This document shows, one piece after another, positions 53,401-64,000 of a DNA stretch of 64,000 nucleotides; position 1 is the first letter of the stretch; every line of letters begins with the position of its first letter. Both the position numbers and the translations under genes were made by a program. The notes beneath the pieces were generated by a model. It saw only the letters and a list, made by a program, of their open reading frames with translations. It was not told where the DNA came from and searched no databases. Origin of the DNA: Trichoplax sp. H2 (Eukaryota; Placozoa; Uniplacotomia; Trichoplacea); assembly GCA_003344405.1 (NCBI GenBank), contig NOWV01000113.1:124001-188000 (forward strand), in the 5' to 3' direction.

Positions 53401-56400
53401 GCTGGAATACTTCTAAATCCAGCATTAATCGTCTAATTTGGAATCAATCACTGTATGAAAATACTTGCACGGAAGTCGACAAGCCAGGCGAAATATCAGC
53501 CCCATACTATGTAGCTATTGCTAGCGGCAATCAGGTGCAGGCTCAACTTAGACTAATCTCGATGATGTTGCAATTATTTTTTGTAATCACTAATTTATAT
53601 CTTGTTTCGGCAGGTCAAAGTATTTGATATCACAGCTCTGATATCGAACAATGTATCTTCGATAAATATAGCAGATTTACGGAAGCACTACGCGTGTATT
53701 AGTGACGACAGTTGCGCAGTAAGTAGATTAACCTCGAACTTAAAATTATCAGTAGCGATAAAAAATTCTCTAACGTAGAATGTAGGAATAAATATTACTA
53801 TTCATAATAAAACTATTTAGACAATTTACGATCTGGCGTTAACTGCCGGAGGAGATACGTTGGCTACTGCTGGCAATGATGGCACTTTGAAATTTTGGAA
53901 AATAAGCACATCTAATCCGAAAGAACAAATGTAAGTGTTAGCGTCTTTGTTTTCATGACTTGTCTAATAGGCGAGAATAAAACTCAGTCTCTTCTCTCTT
54001 AAAGGTGCGTTCATTTGCTTAGTAAACCGCATGATGGTGCTCCTATACATACGCTAAAATTTTGCGATGATATTACCACTCGGGACGATAGGTATATCTC
54101 TGTGGCTCGTTAAGGTTAACATGACAATTGAAGACAAATTTAAAAAATTCCCCAATTTTTCGATCTTAGTGAAGCTTTTTGGCGTTTTTTGATAACTGCG
54201 TCAAAATTTAACCATGAAATAAAGATCTGGTGCACAGTAGATTGGACATGCTTGCAAACTATTCGGTACGAAATTTGTATCCAACTTCCATGAAAGTTCA
54301 ATATTGATTAAATTATTTGTGTCTTACAGATTTACCTACCCTCCTGAAGAATCTAATGATGGTCAATTGTATGTGCAAATTATTATAGTTTACGCTACGA
54401 TCGTAGGCCATTTTTAATATCTGTTATCATCAATCATGCAGATCACCCATTCTGCAAGTAGCACTGGATAGGACAGCATCATACTTAACTCTATCCGATA
54501 TCAATCGGAAGGTTTGCACTGACTTGTAGTATCGTTTTATATTCGTACGGAGACCTAACGTTCGAATAATTTCCATCATTACTTTTTCTCTTTACATGGT
54601 AGATGCTCTACATTCTTAAGTTACATCAAAATGTAGAAGAGAATCTAGCATCAGCAACATCTATTTCTGAATTTTCGTTAGCACGATCGATTTTGCAGTT
54701 TTCCATCACTAGAGCAAAGCGCCTTACTTCTGTTGAAATGAGAGCTGAATTAACAGAAAGTGACGAGGATGACCTGGAAGATGATTTCAGAAACACTTCA
54801 TCCGTTGATGACTTGCATATTCAGTCGTTAGGTAGCGTCATAGAGATGACGACAGTCGATACTAGGTTGGAAACATGAAGTATTTCTTATGTGAACTCTT
54901 TCGAATCTTTTGATGTATACCGTTGATTAATGTGTTGGTAATATTGCAGATCTATCCAAGACGTGAAAATACGTTTTCAGCCTAATCCGACGGAGCCTAC
55001 TCCTTTGTCTTCCGTTACATCAGGTACATTTAGTGCAGTATTTCGATTAACGGCCATGAAACGATTTTGTACTTTATTTATTACTCAACTTTTATTTTTG
55101 CTATATCAAGCTATGCAATCAATCGCCTCAAATCTGGCGAACTCGACGACATCTAATGAATTTTTGCCTAATCTTGAAGACAGTATCTCGATGTTATCTA
55201 CCCAGAATTCTAGCATGGGTACCGTTACGCCATTACAAGTAATGTCTCCTGATGCGTTCGAACTGCCAAAATCAGCGAATACTATTGATGACAACATAGA
55301 TAGTATCGCTTCGTTATCCAAGGCTCCAAATATAGCTACGGAGCCAAAATCTTATGACACATTAGATAGTCAATTTGTACCCAAGGAACAACTGTCACAC
55401 GGTTTAAATGTCGATGAAATCTCTCGGGAAAAGGAACTTGAAACCCCTACTTCAACTCATGATAGTGCTAAAAAAGATTTAATCGATAGTAACATTTCAG
55501 AATCCACAGTTAATGATAACGATGAAGAAGATGTAATCATAGAAGATGACGAAATTGGTGTTGACTATGGAAGCGCTATCGATGAGCAACCATTGGCTTG
55601 CCATGTTGCGACAAATGCTACTACTGATTCCATCAAAGGTACAATTTTGGTTCATAATCATGACACAATCAGGGATAATCATTATATAATTGCATTAATT
55701 TTGATGTATGATGTATCTCTACCAGCCGCCACAAATGAGGAACTAGCAGATAGAATCAGTAGTACTACTAGTAGCAACAGCGAGGGGTTACCATCTGCAG
55801 AGCATGATCACGCTATTCACGTGCCTCCCGCAACTTCAGATGCTACTATGACCCCAGATGTATCTTTTACGCAAAGGTCTATAAATATTTCAATATAGAA
55901 TAATGTTTTATGATTTTATAATCCTTTGCCGTTAGCTTTAATAACTGTATTGAAATATGTTTGCAATGTAGGGCATCCGAAGTTGATAATCTTGCATCTG
56001 ATGGCAAGCAGGTTGAAACTTATTAACTTGCAAGCTAGTTACCGCTAACATTGATGGCTGGATAATTAAAAGCATTTATCCTATGTTTCAGGTGGTAGAA
56101 CAATTAAAAAGCATTATTATAATGTTGAACGCCCAGAAGTCTGAAATAAATGACTTGAAAAAGCAGCTGAAAGATTCTACAAGATCCGTAGTTACTAAAA
56201 CTTCCTCTACTGCAAATAATATCAATAACCGATTAAGCAGTTTGCAAAACACTTTACGTCAAGACCGTAAGTCCATAGCATTCATAATTTAATGAGAACT
56301 AATTCATCAGTGTTTATCTTCTATAGTAAATTATCTTATACATTGATTTTAGGCCAACGATTTGATCAATCACAACGTACTCAGCAACAGCAAGAGTATC

Positions 56401-58195
56401 AACAACTCGATAAAATTCAAGTCAGCGTAAATCAAGCACAATCTAACACTGTCGGTCGAATTGAAAAAATTATTAAAAATGAAATTAAAACGACCATTAT
56501 TCCTAGTAAGTCATTATTATCCTGCACTTATTTCCACATATTAATCAACACTGCATGAACAGTTTACGAAATCTGTATTATTAGGCATCGTATCAAACGT
56601 CTCATTAATTAAAGGACAATTGCCACGAGATAACGTAAGATATTTTGGTGGAGAGTACATTTAAATTTGTCCTTTTATTCAGATGTTCGCATGACACTAA
56701 TCACTTGCTTTTTTAAACTTTATTAACACGGACGTTAGAAACCTTCGGATGCTGTAGTAAAGCAATCTATTCGTGATTTATTTCTGGACAAGGTGTGTGT
56801 GCATGCTGATAAAATTCTTTCTACACTAACGCTAATATAAAAGGACGTTTTACCAGTTTGATTTCTTATGATTATTTTATAAGGCTGTCATGCAGAGCGT
56901 CGGCGATAGATTGATATCGTCTTTAAAGCCCAATCTTATTAGTGCTTGCCGTGAAAGTTTTGTGAACAATTTAGTACCAGCATTTGAGAAATCTTGTATG
57001 GAAATGATAAAGCAGTTTGATGTTAGCATTCAGAAAGGAATTCAAGACTGTAAGCCTAACTATATTACCTAGTTAGCGTAGTTATATTGTGCTTACATTG
57101 ATACGAGTATCTCTATATGTTCTTCAGATTTAAAACAGACAGAAACATATTTAGAAAAGAGCATACTACAACAGCAAGAGAGCACCAAAGCTGTGTTTGT
57201 AAACGAATTTAAGAATATTGAGTTGAGTCTAAGTCAGAATCAAGATGTTAATAGACATAAGCAGCTATTACAAACCATGTCTACTATGCATCAAACTTTA
57301 GCGGATGAATTTCAGAAGCGCCTAGATAAGTGAGTGAGATAAACAAATTGAATGAGATTATTCTTTATTATAACCATACATATTTTTGAAATAAACTTAA
57401 AAATCGTATATTGGCAGCTTTAAAGCAGAGATTGCAGAATCGGTAAAGCATATTGTTAACGAACAACTCAAGAATGCAGGTAGCGCTACTAACACTGCTA
57501 GTAGTACACCAACTTTGAGCCGAACAGATATTATCAAGGTAGGCCACTATCGGTACTCTAATAAGGTTGAATGTTGAGCTACAATGATTACTTTTCAAAT
57601 TCACTTATAGAAGGAAGTAAAGGCTTTATGCGATCAAGGAAAAGTTGTGGAAGCTTTCCATAAAGTAATAATCTAACTCTGCTCTAAAGAATATCTTGTA
57701 CGCTAATTGATGTACTGATATTAGTTCTTCTATTTGCCTAGGCATTACATACTTCTAATGTTAGCATCGTAACGGAGCTTTGTCGAGATGTTTCCTCATC
57801 TGTTATTTTCACCGGAAATGTTTGTCTTTTATCCCAAGCTATGCTACTATCACTAATACAGTATTTATCTGTGGAGATGACGAACGATATTGAATTAAAG
57901 ATTGGGTAAATATCAAAGATAACAGTTATAGGAAGGATTATCAATCAACGAATATAAAACGTAACAGTATTTATGATAATGATTGCCATCTTTTCGTTGC
58001 AGTTACTTGGAAGATTGTATAATGGCTCTTGACTTTACCGATGGAGTTACAAAAATGCATGGTGCTAAGATACTGCAAAGTTTATTGGACCACATCAATC
58101 GCATCTTGTTGATGTCAAATGAGTATAAAATATCGTCAACCATTGTAAAAAAGTTGAAAGTTTTAAAGTCTTTGTCGACGTCACATTTAAAGTAG
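50409..58195 (+). CDS. EDC4: EDC4/Ge-1, mRNA-decapping scaffold, 29 exons, complete
   Basis: Exons 50409-50466, 52036-52075, 52194-52218, 52393-52481, 52581-52668, 52860-52959, 53097-53283, 53375-53534, 53614-53718, 53821-53930, 54005-54091, 54170-54265, 54330-54368, 54442-54511, 54603-54865, 54950-55023, 55111-55638, 55726-55876, 55972-56011, 56092-56266, 56353-56505, 56585-56634, 56739-56792, 56884-57049, 57128-57329, 57418-57538, 57611-57664, 57742-57905, 58003-58195; 1213 residues (human 1401). An N-terminal WD40 propeller includes YDWEQRYYYSN-like, LATAGNDGTLKFWK, LSKPHDGAPIHTLKFCDD and IWCTVDWTCLQTIRF, then SIQDVKIRFQP. A Ser/Asp/Glu-rich linker follows (about 530-770), then coiled coils (KSEINDLKKQL; GRIEKIIKNEIKTTI; LVPAFEKSCMEM) and the alpha-helical C-terminal domain (SQAMLLSLIQYLS, YLEDCIMALD). 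It bridges DCP1 and DCP2 in P-bodies. Intron 1 is 1.6 kb. Confidence 0.94.
50467..52035 (+). other. Long first intron of EDC4
   Basis: 1.57 kb with no coding signal. Contains a perfect 18-bp palindrome ACCAGTTGTACAACTGGT at 50947-50964 and more GTACTGTACTGTAC words near 51112-51125. The reading frames 50837-51034 (+) and 50874-51155 (-) overlap each other and lack domains. Confidence 0.6.
55024..55110 (+). other. EDC4: 87-nt stop-free in-frame intron in EDC4
   Basis: Starts GTACATT and ends TATATCAAG. Its length is a multiple of three and it has no stop in the reading frame. If retained it would insert 29 residues with a hydrophobic stretch (FCTLFITQLLFLLYQ), out of character for this Ser/Asp-rich linker. 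Confidence 0.7.
55639..55725 (+). other. EDC4: Second 87-nt stop-free in-frame intron in EDC4
   Basis: Starts GTACAATTTTGG and ends CTCTACCAG. It is also a multiple of three with no in-frame stop; retention would insert 29 residues (DNHYIIALILMYDVSL part). It has the same length and the same phase 1 as the intron at 55024. Confidence 0.7.
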
Positions 58196-59552
58196 ATGTT
58201 AATCTATAAGCATTTTCTGTGGATCTTTACGGTTTTCGTTATTCTATTGATTTTAAGTTAAGACGTTTACTTAACTTAAATCCCCAAGTATTACTGAAAT
58301 TTGTACGATAATTGTTACTTGGAATTACAGTAATTCATTTAATAAACTTTCTTTAACGTATTAATGTCAGCGGCAATGTATACTCCGGATTGGCAGGTTT
58401 CACATAATTTTTCATAGTAATACAATTGCTGTATAAACCTTCAAAGTTTTGTTCCTTATTATTTGATGAATACTTCTACGGTATCTTTGCACTGTACTGT
58501 AAAAAAGGGAACTTCAGTGAAAGTTTTATATGTTTATACAGCAATCACTCTAAAAAAATATTGTAAAACTTTTCATTCAACTTATTACATTGTATATATA
58601 TATATATACAACACGTTTCTATGAAGCTTGTCTATGCATAATTTATATACCGTGTTAAAGCGTAGAACTGCTTTGCTTCTATGTAGATGGGTCAAGTCTC
58701 GAATTTCAAGATAGTTGAACATGTAGGTTAAATTCTAGTATATCTTAATTTGTTGATGTTGCCTATTAACAGAAATATGTTAAATTTTAACTGCTTGGTA
58801 GTACGCATCAATTTTATGTTATTTAAGTTATGTGATGGTGAAAGATAAATACCTAGCCGATTGCTGCACTGTCTTTGATAACTTTATAGATACAATTTTA
58901 ATTCAACCGAACAAATGACCTTTATCGAATTTTTGTTATACTGTACTCATGATAATACCCTTTTTAGTATTGGAGCAATATATGCGACATGTGAGTACAG
59001 CAAATCGGTGTTTAAATCCTAATTAACAGTTGAGATATTATGTAGCAAATAAACGAACAGCAAATGCGATATGACGACTGAGAGATAGCTTAATTTCATA
59101 TTGAAGGTGAAAAGTGTCTTAGAAAATGTATAGTTAAATGAAAGTATTATAATGTAGCAGCCTTGTGCCTTAAAAGGTAGTCTGAATACCATAGAATGTG
59201 AAAAGTGTCTTAGATAAAGTAGCCGAGTATGTGGCTAATAAATAATGCATTGTAAAGTCATTACTTTGTGCAGTTATAATTTAGCTATTGTTACTGATAT
59301 ACAAAATTTCTAATCCTTATATTAGTGACTAATGAAATCCAGTGATGATAAACTGTATAACAGAAGTCGTGCTATCTCCGATAGCTGCAACAGTTAGCTG
59401 GCTAAGTGGTCAGACATAGAACTTTTACTTTCAAATCTATCCTACTGTACTATTAGTGACTGAAATGTTGTTGTAAAAAAAAATAACTTGATACTATTTC
59501 AACCCATCTAAAGTAAGAAAAGCCTCAGTCCTTTTCCTTAGCCTGCTAGCGA

Positions 59553-59570
59553 CCCCCCCCCCCCCCCCCC
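59553..59570. repeat. Poly-C tract, 18 nt
   Basis: Uninterrupted run of 18 C in otherwise AT-rich intergenic DNA. The true length may be uncertain because of sequencing slippage. Confidence 0.9.
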
Positions 59571-60689
59571 TACTGTTGGTACAAATGAATGCATAGGCTA
59601 GAAAATGCTCTTACAGTCGTATACGAGACCTTACACATAGATGGATTTGTTGATTTAAAGAACACGTATACCTACGCTAGAATTTATGCATCAAAGCTTG
59701 ATAAAATTAATTGATAGATGAGATAATCATACAATATACGATTAACTAAAATTTGTAGTATGGAATGAATTAATTAGTAGCCGCCAACATAACCAATCCT
59801 GTACCACCCTTGCAGCTATAACTGCTTCCGCTGTCACTTTACTTGTGATATACAGTAAAACACCTTGAAAGCATTCCTTGAAATCTTTCCTACTCATCTA
59901 AGTAAACTTAAAATGCCTTATTGGCCGTTTTAACCTTTACTTGTCAAGTACATTATCGCATAGAAAGCTTTCATCATAACGTATATCATGCTCAGAGTTG
60001 CAACTGTACTGCAGAGCTCAATAAAATTAATCGAACAATGGCGTCGCCAAGGCGACTAATTATAATCGTTAATTAGGGACTAGCCCTATTATTATACATG
60101 GTTCCAAACACTTTACTAATGTATACTAGCAGAACAAATTTTTATCTATCAGAATTGGTATAGAATTACTAACTTTATCCAAGTGATTCTAGCCAGAAGA
60201 GGAAAGACTGTTATTATCACTATCTTATTTAATTCTTATTCGTACTCAAGAGTAAAATGGGCGATTCAGAAACACCGATTAGCGCTGGGAATTGGGAGCA
60301 TTCCAAGTTAGCCCAAGTAAGCTGATAAAAATTAATATAAGTAGAATAACATTACAATAGCTACGATATTTGTTCATCATGATGACTTTTCTTTATGAGA
60401 TGAATCCAAATGTCCTTTTTCAATATCTTAACTTCTTGGTCTAAACATTATACGTACGATGGATGGTTGATAAGATCTTCAAGTTATTAATCTTGGCGAT
60501 GATTTATCTGATAAATATTATCAAAAATATTTACTCTATAGCATAGATGATAGCAATATTCTATTACCTGTTAATACATTTATTATTATCATATTGAACC
60601 AGATATGAACTAATGATAGTTGTTGTGATTATAATGAAGAGCCACTAGGGTGCAACTAGCCAATAACTGTAACTTAACTTCTCCATCCA

Positions 60690-61650
60690 TATTCAATATC
60701 GAGCACCTACTGTTTTTCCACGCCTTTACGCCAATTACTTTCTAGTAATTATTATGAACGTCGGTCTCAATTCACTTTTACGACTGATCTACCTATCGCA
60801 GATTATTAAAGAATCGGTAGTAGTCGTTCCTTACACTTGCAAGTCCTTGTTTCCTATCTGATTCCTGACTGCACTAATGTTAAGCTTCAAAGTTGCTCTT
60901 ATTGGTTTCCTCTACTTACTATCGACTGACTTACTTTCCTACTGACTTAATGATATTTATGCTTGCTTATTTAACTACTATCTCATTTTTTATAAGTTTA
61001 AATTAGATTTTAGTACCAATTAGTACTTTCTCTTACTTATACATCTACCATACTGCACTAAAAATTGCTACCAATTCTTCTTAGTTAACACCTAATTCCT
61101 TACTACGCTTAAGCCAAACTTTTAAGCTTATTGGCTGTTACTACTTTAAATTCGCTATTACTCCTTCCCCTTTCTCACTTAAGATATTTATTTATTTACT
61201 TGTCAGGGTCTTTACTGCGTCAAGTAGTAGAACCTGTTGTTTGTTTTCTATCTAATTTTTGACCAGACTTATTTTTAACTTTAAAATAGCGCCTGCTCCA
61301 CCTTTCTGTTTACTTACTTTACCATCTGGTTCTATATTGAAGCAAGTTTCAAAGTAGAGTTATTATTATTCCTACCTTTGACTTATTTTATTAGCATTTG
61401 GCTCTTAACTTCACTAAATTCTAGACTAATCCTGACCTAAAGTCCGTCTTATTCCTTTCCTTTACTTACTGGCTTTGATAGCTACCCTATACGGATCAAA
61501 TACTAGTTTATGAATCCTGTTGCTATTTTCCTCGATTTAATTACTTCAATAGCTAGTTTAGTAGTAGTAAGCTCAATATTAACTTCAAAAGCCGCGTAAC
61601 TAGCTAATCTTCAAATTGCAGTCACTTTATCACTTGTTTTACATACTCGT
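60690..61650. other. Pyrimidine-rich low-complexity stretch on the plus strand
   Basis: About 1 kb enriched in CTTACT, TTACTT and CTTAC words on the plus strand with few purine runs, unlike the flanks. No tandem period is obvious. It may be a decayed simple repeat or a replication/transcription-asymmetric segment. Confidence 0.45.
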
Positions 61651-61858
61651 TTACCGTACTGTATAATAATTCTCCACCACGCCAAATTCTAGCTTTATCG
61701 TCAATCATCACTAATTGTAGCCGCCTTATAATAGCGGCGATTTCATAATCGGAATAGACAGTAGTCGCATCAATATATATTGTTATATGATCGACTATTT
61801 TTTAAGCAACTGTATTTGAAGGCCCACGAAAGCTACATAATCCAACTTTGATCTTATA

Positions 61859-64000
61859 ATGAATAAACAACAACTAAGATTAGTCAGTACATGCAGCAAT
61901 GTCAGTGACAAATCTGAGGTATCAGTCTTATGCGATTCCTCTGGAGAGGTATAATTTGTAGACTTAATAACGTAGTAATCAGTTGCTATAGAGTATTCAG
62001 TATTGAATAATATGTTTTATTTTCTCTGTTATAATGAGAGTTAATCTTGGCTGTTTTTATCCGCATTTCTAGGTTCGAATGAAAGTTTTTCGTGGTCATT
62101 TCGATGCTATTAATTCATGCCAATTTTGCAATCGAGATTCACTAATTTTATCCGCATCGAATGATAAAACAATTCGATTTTGGGTAAGATTAATCTCTAA
62201 AAAGATAGTGCAAAACCTGAATATGCAAGTGGTATACCAGAACAACTTTACCTAGGATCTTTAAATGTCACTAAATTTAGCAGGTAGCATCAATTACTTA
62301 CCGTAACGAAATATTAATTTTTTAAGGAAAGCGATGGTGGAAGCCAATTGCAAAGTTTAAACTTACATACAGATATAATTTCTTGTTGTCGTGTAAACTC
62401 AAAAACGGACCCGTAAGTTATTTTAAATTCAGACTGCTTTCGTACCGGTATTAAGTAATTTGTAAGTAATGGCTAGCAGTATTTCCAGATTTCTTTTCAA
62501 TTTTCCTAACTTTCCTAGTAAATTTTCATTTGTTACATCGAGTTGGGATAAATCGGTAGCAAAATGGGATGGAGAAACCGGTCAAAATCTGGTAAGAATA
62601 AAACTGGAATAGTTTTAACTTTGTGTCTGCGATATCATGCCATGACTACATAGATCTTAGAAGCCATTCACTATTACTTATATGGATTATTTATTACGAT
62701 ATATGCAGTGGAGAGGCTTTCATGATGGTATTGTTACTACTTGTGCAATATCATCTGATGCCCATGTCATAGTGTCAGCATCCGATGGCGACTATGTCAT
62801 AAAAGTATGGGATACAAGAACCGACGAAAATGCAGTCCATACTATTAAAAGTAATTATAGACAATCAATATTGGCATAGCTAAGAATTAATATTAGATTT
62901 TTAATCATAGATGATCAAGATACTAACCTTTAAAATTAGATATCTTACAAGACAAGTTCTTGAACTAAATGCATTAGCAATTACAACTTCAATCTGCATA
63001 TTACTCCTATCTTCAGTCATACAGGGTTTTGATCTAGATACATTTCTTGAAGAATTAGACAACTTCCTGGGATATAGTAAATTGCTAAATTAGATACGTT
63101 ATCAATAAATACGATCTATGTATTACTGAATTTTCAGTTACAAAGCATCGGATTTAAAAGCAAAGTACTAAAAATTAGATTTTTCTATGATAACTATTGA
63201 ATTAAAGATATAATTAAAAATGACTCGGCTTGTCTTTACCGGAGTTTTAGTTTTGAAGCATCTGACTTACATACCAGTTACAGAATTAGATATTTCCTAT
63301 ATCAATTAGCCTCAAATTAGATCGATATATCACCAGATCTTTAATCATGTTTGACTACGTGCTAAATCTTTAAAATTAGATGCCTTATACATTGACCTTT
63401 ACACCTAAATATCTTATATACTGTACTAAAGTGTTAATAAATATTTTGAAGTAGGCTCAACTTGTATTCATTATTACCGTACATTTTTAATTATATCGGT
63501 ATATCATCTCCTAAAATTTATCGGATATACCTTACAGTAGATTCTTATGTAGATTCTTAGGTAAAAAAATAAATAAATTATGAATAAGATACTGATAACC
63601 ATTAACTTGATCTGCATATGAAAAGATTTTCATCGTGGATCCGTTACTAGTATCGCCTTCCATCCGGATAATTCAAGGATTTGCACGACATCATCAGATA
63701 TGACAGCAAGAATATGGGATTTTAACTCTACATCAACAACAGCTCAATTAAGGTTAAGATAATAGCAGCAAATTGTTCTTAGAGCTATTCTAGAATATTA
63801 GTGTTTGTTGTTAATTACAATCAAAATGCAGCTGGAAACTGAATTTGTCTTATTAACAGTAAAATAAATTTTCTCGTAAATTAGTGGGCACAAAAATATT
63901 GTTAGCTGCTGTGCGTTCTCCAACAATGGACGCATGTTATGTACTGGCTCTTGGGATAAATCTCTGCATCTTTGGGATATTGCCACTGGTTCATATAGGT
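61859..64000 (+). CDS. WDR88: WD40-repeat protein, WDR88-like, 3' end cut by window
   Basis: Exons 61859-61948, 62073-62183, 62327-62412, 62519-62591, 62709-62850, 63626-63752, 63885-63998; the last ends at a GT at the window edge, so the gene continues. The visible 247 codons give a leader of about 33 residues and then WD repeats with GH and WD/FW ends: [14 protein letters not shown] to [29 protein letters not shown] to [22 protein letters not shown] to ARIWD, and [11 protein letters not shown] to [16 protein letters not shown]. The [17 protein letters not shown] and [13 protein letters not shown] stretches resemble WDR88 most, a little-studied predicted propeller. Other WD families are possible. 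The intron at 62851-63625 holds scattered copies of an AAATTAGAT word. A separate upstream first exon (60257-60316) cannot be excluded. Confidence 0.8.

Larger units (their letters stand above)
58196..61858. other. Intergenic between EDC4 and the WDR88-like gene
   Basis: 3.7 kb with no recognised gene. It contains a TA run (about 58592-58609), a poly-C tract (59553-59570), a short direct repeat GTGAAAAGTGTCTTAGA (59107 and 59198), an ATG-led 20-codon frame ending at a GTAAGC donor (60257-60316), and a pyrimidine-rich stretch (about 60690-61650). Confidence 0.6.

Noticed and set aside
60257-60316. ATG-led 20-codon segment ending at GTAAGC, possible first exon of the WDR88-like gene
   Set aside because: Phase would allow it, but the exon at 61859 has its own in-frame ATG and no acceptor in phase 0 was found to join them.

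Overview
The window looks like nuclear DNA of an early-branching animal, most probably a placozoan (Trichoplax or Hoilungia). The DNA is AT-rich and the genes are dense. They are split into many short exons by GT-AG introns, mostly 50-400 nt. The gene set is purely metazoan: JNK kinase, HERC4, ANKS6, ALG-2/PDCD6, DHRS7, GPAA1, TPRKB, EDC4 and a WDR88-like gene. The organism is inferred from gene content and architecture only; no database search was possible. All gene models were spliced by hand, with exon phases required to join, and apart from the window-truncated last gene each sums to a whole number of codons.

Layout: (1) 1154-6079 (-) a complete JNK gene, head-to-head with (2) 6732-9003 (+) an alpha/beta hydrolase resembling isoprenylcysteine methylesterase. 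The hydrolase converges on (3) 9273-16320 (-), a 29-exon HERC4-type RCC1-HECT ubiquitin ligase. Next are a block rich in short palindromes, (4) 18937-19474 (-) a small two-exon secreted acidic protein that looks like an amidated neuropeptide precursor, and (5) 22334-24012 (-) a two-exon divergent UDP-glycosyltransferase. (6) 26781-31054 (+) ANKS6 is followed by (7) 32858-34805 (-) PDCD6/ALG-2, (8) 36720-39100 (-) DHRS7, (9) 41549-45106 (+) GPAA1 and, converging on it, (10) 45584-48073 (-) the KEOPS subunit TPRKB. After a tandem-repeat block come (11) 50409-58195 (+) EDC4/Ge-1 and (12) 61859-64000 (+) a WDR88-like WD-repeat gene cut by the window edge.

The genes do not form a single pathway. 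They are unrelated housekeeping and signalling genes in compact divergent, convergent or tandem pairs. The gaps hold AT-rich sequence, tandem arrays with units of 100-400 nt, and many copies of self-complementary TACTGTA/TACAGTA words.

The points most worth follow-up are: the candidate peptide precursor (RRR-HWWVL-GKK end); two candidate minor-spliceosome introns (GPAA1 and JNK); a 15-nt in-frame microexon in PDCD6 at the position of the mammalian GF122 isoform switch; two stop-free 87-nt introns in EDC4; and the loss of signature residues in the UDP-glycosyltransferase.
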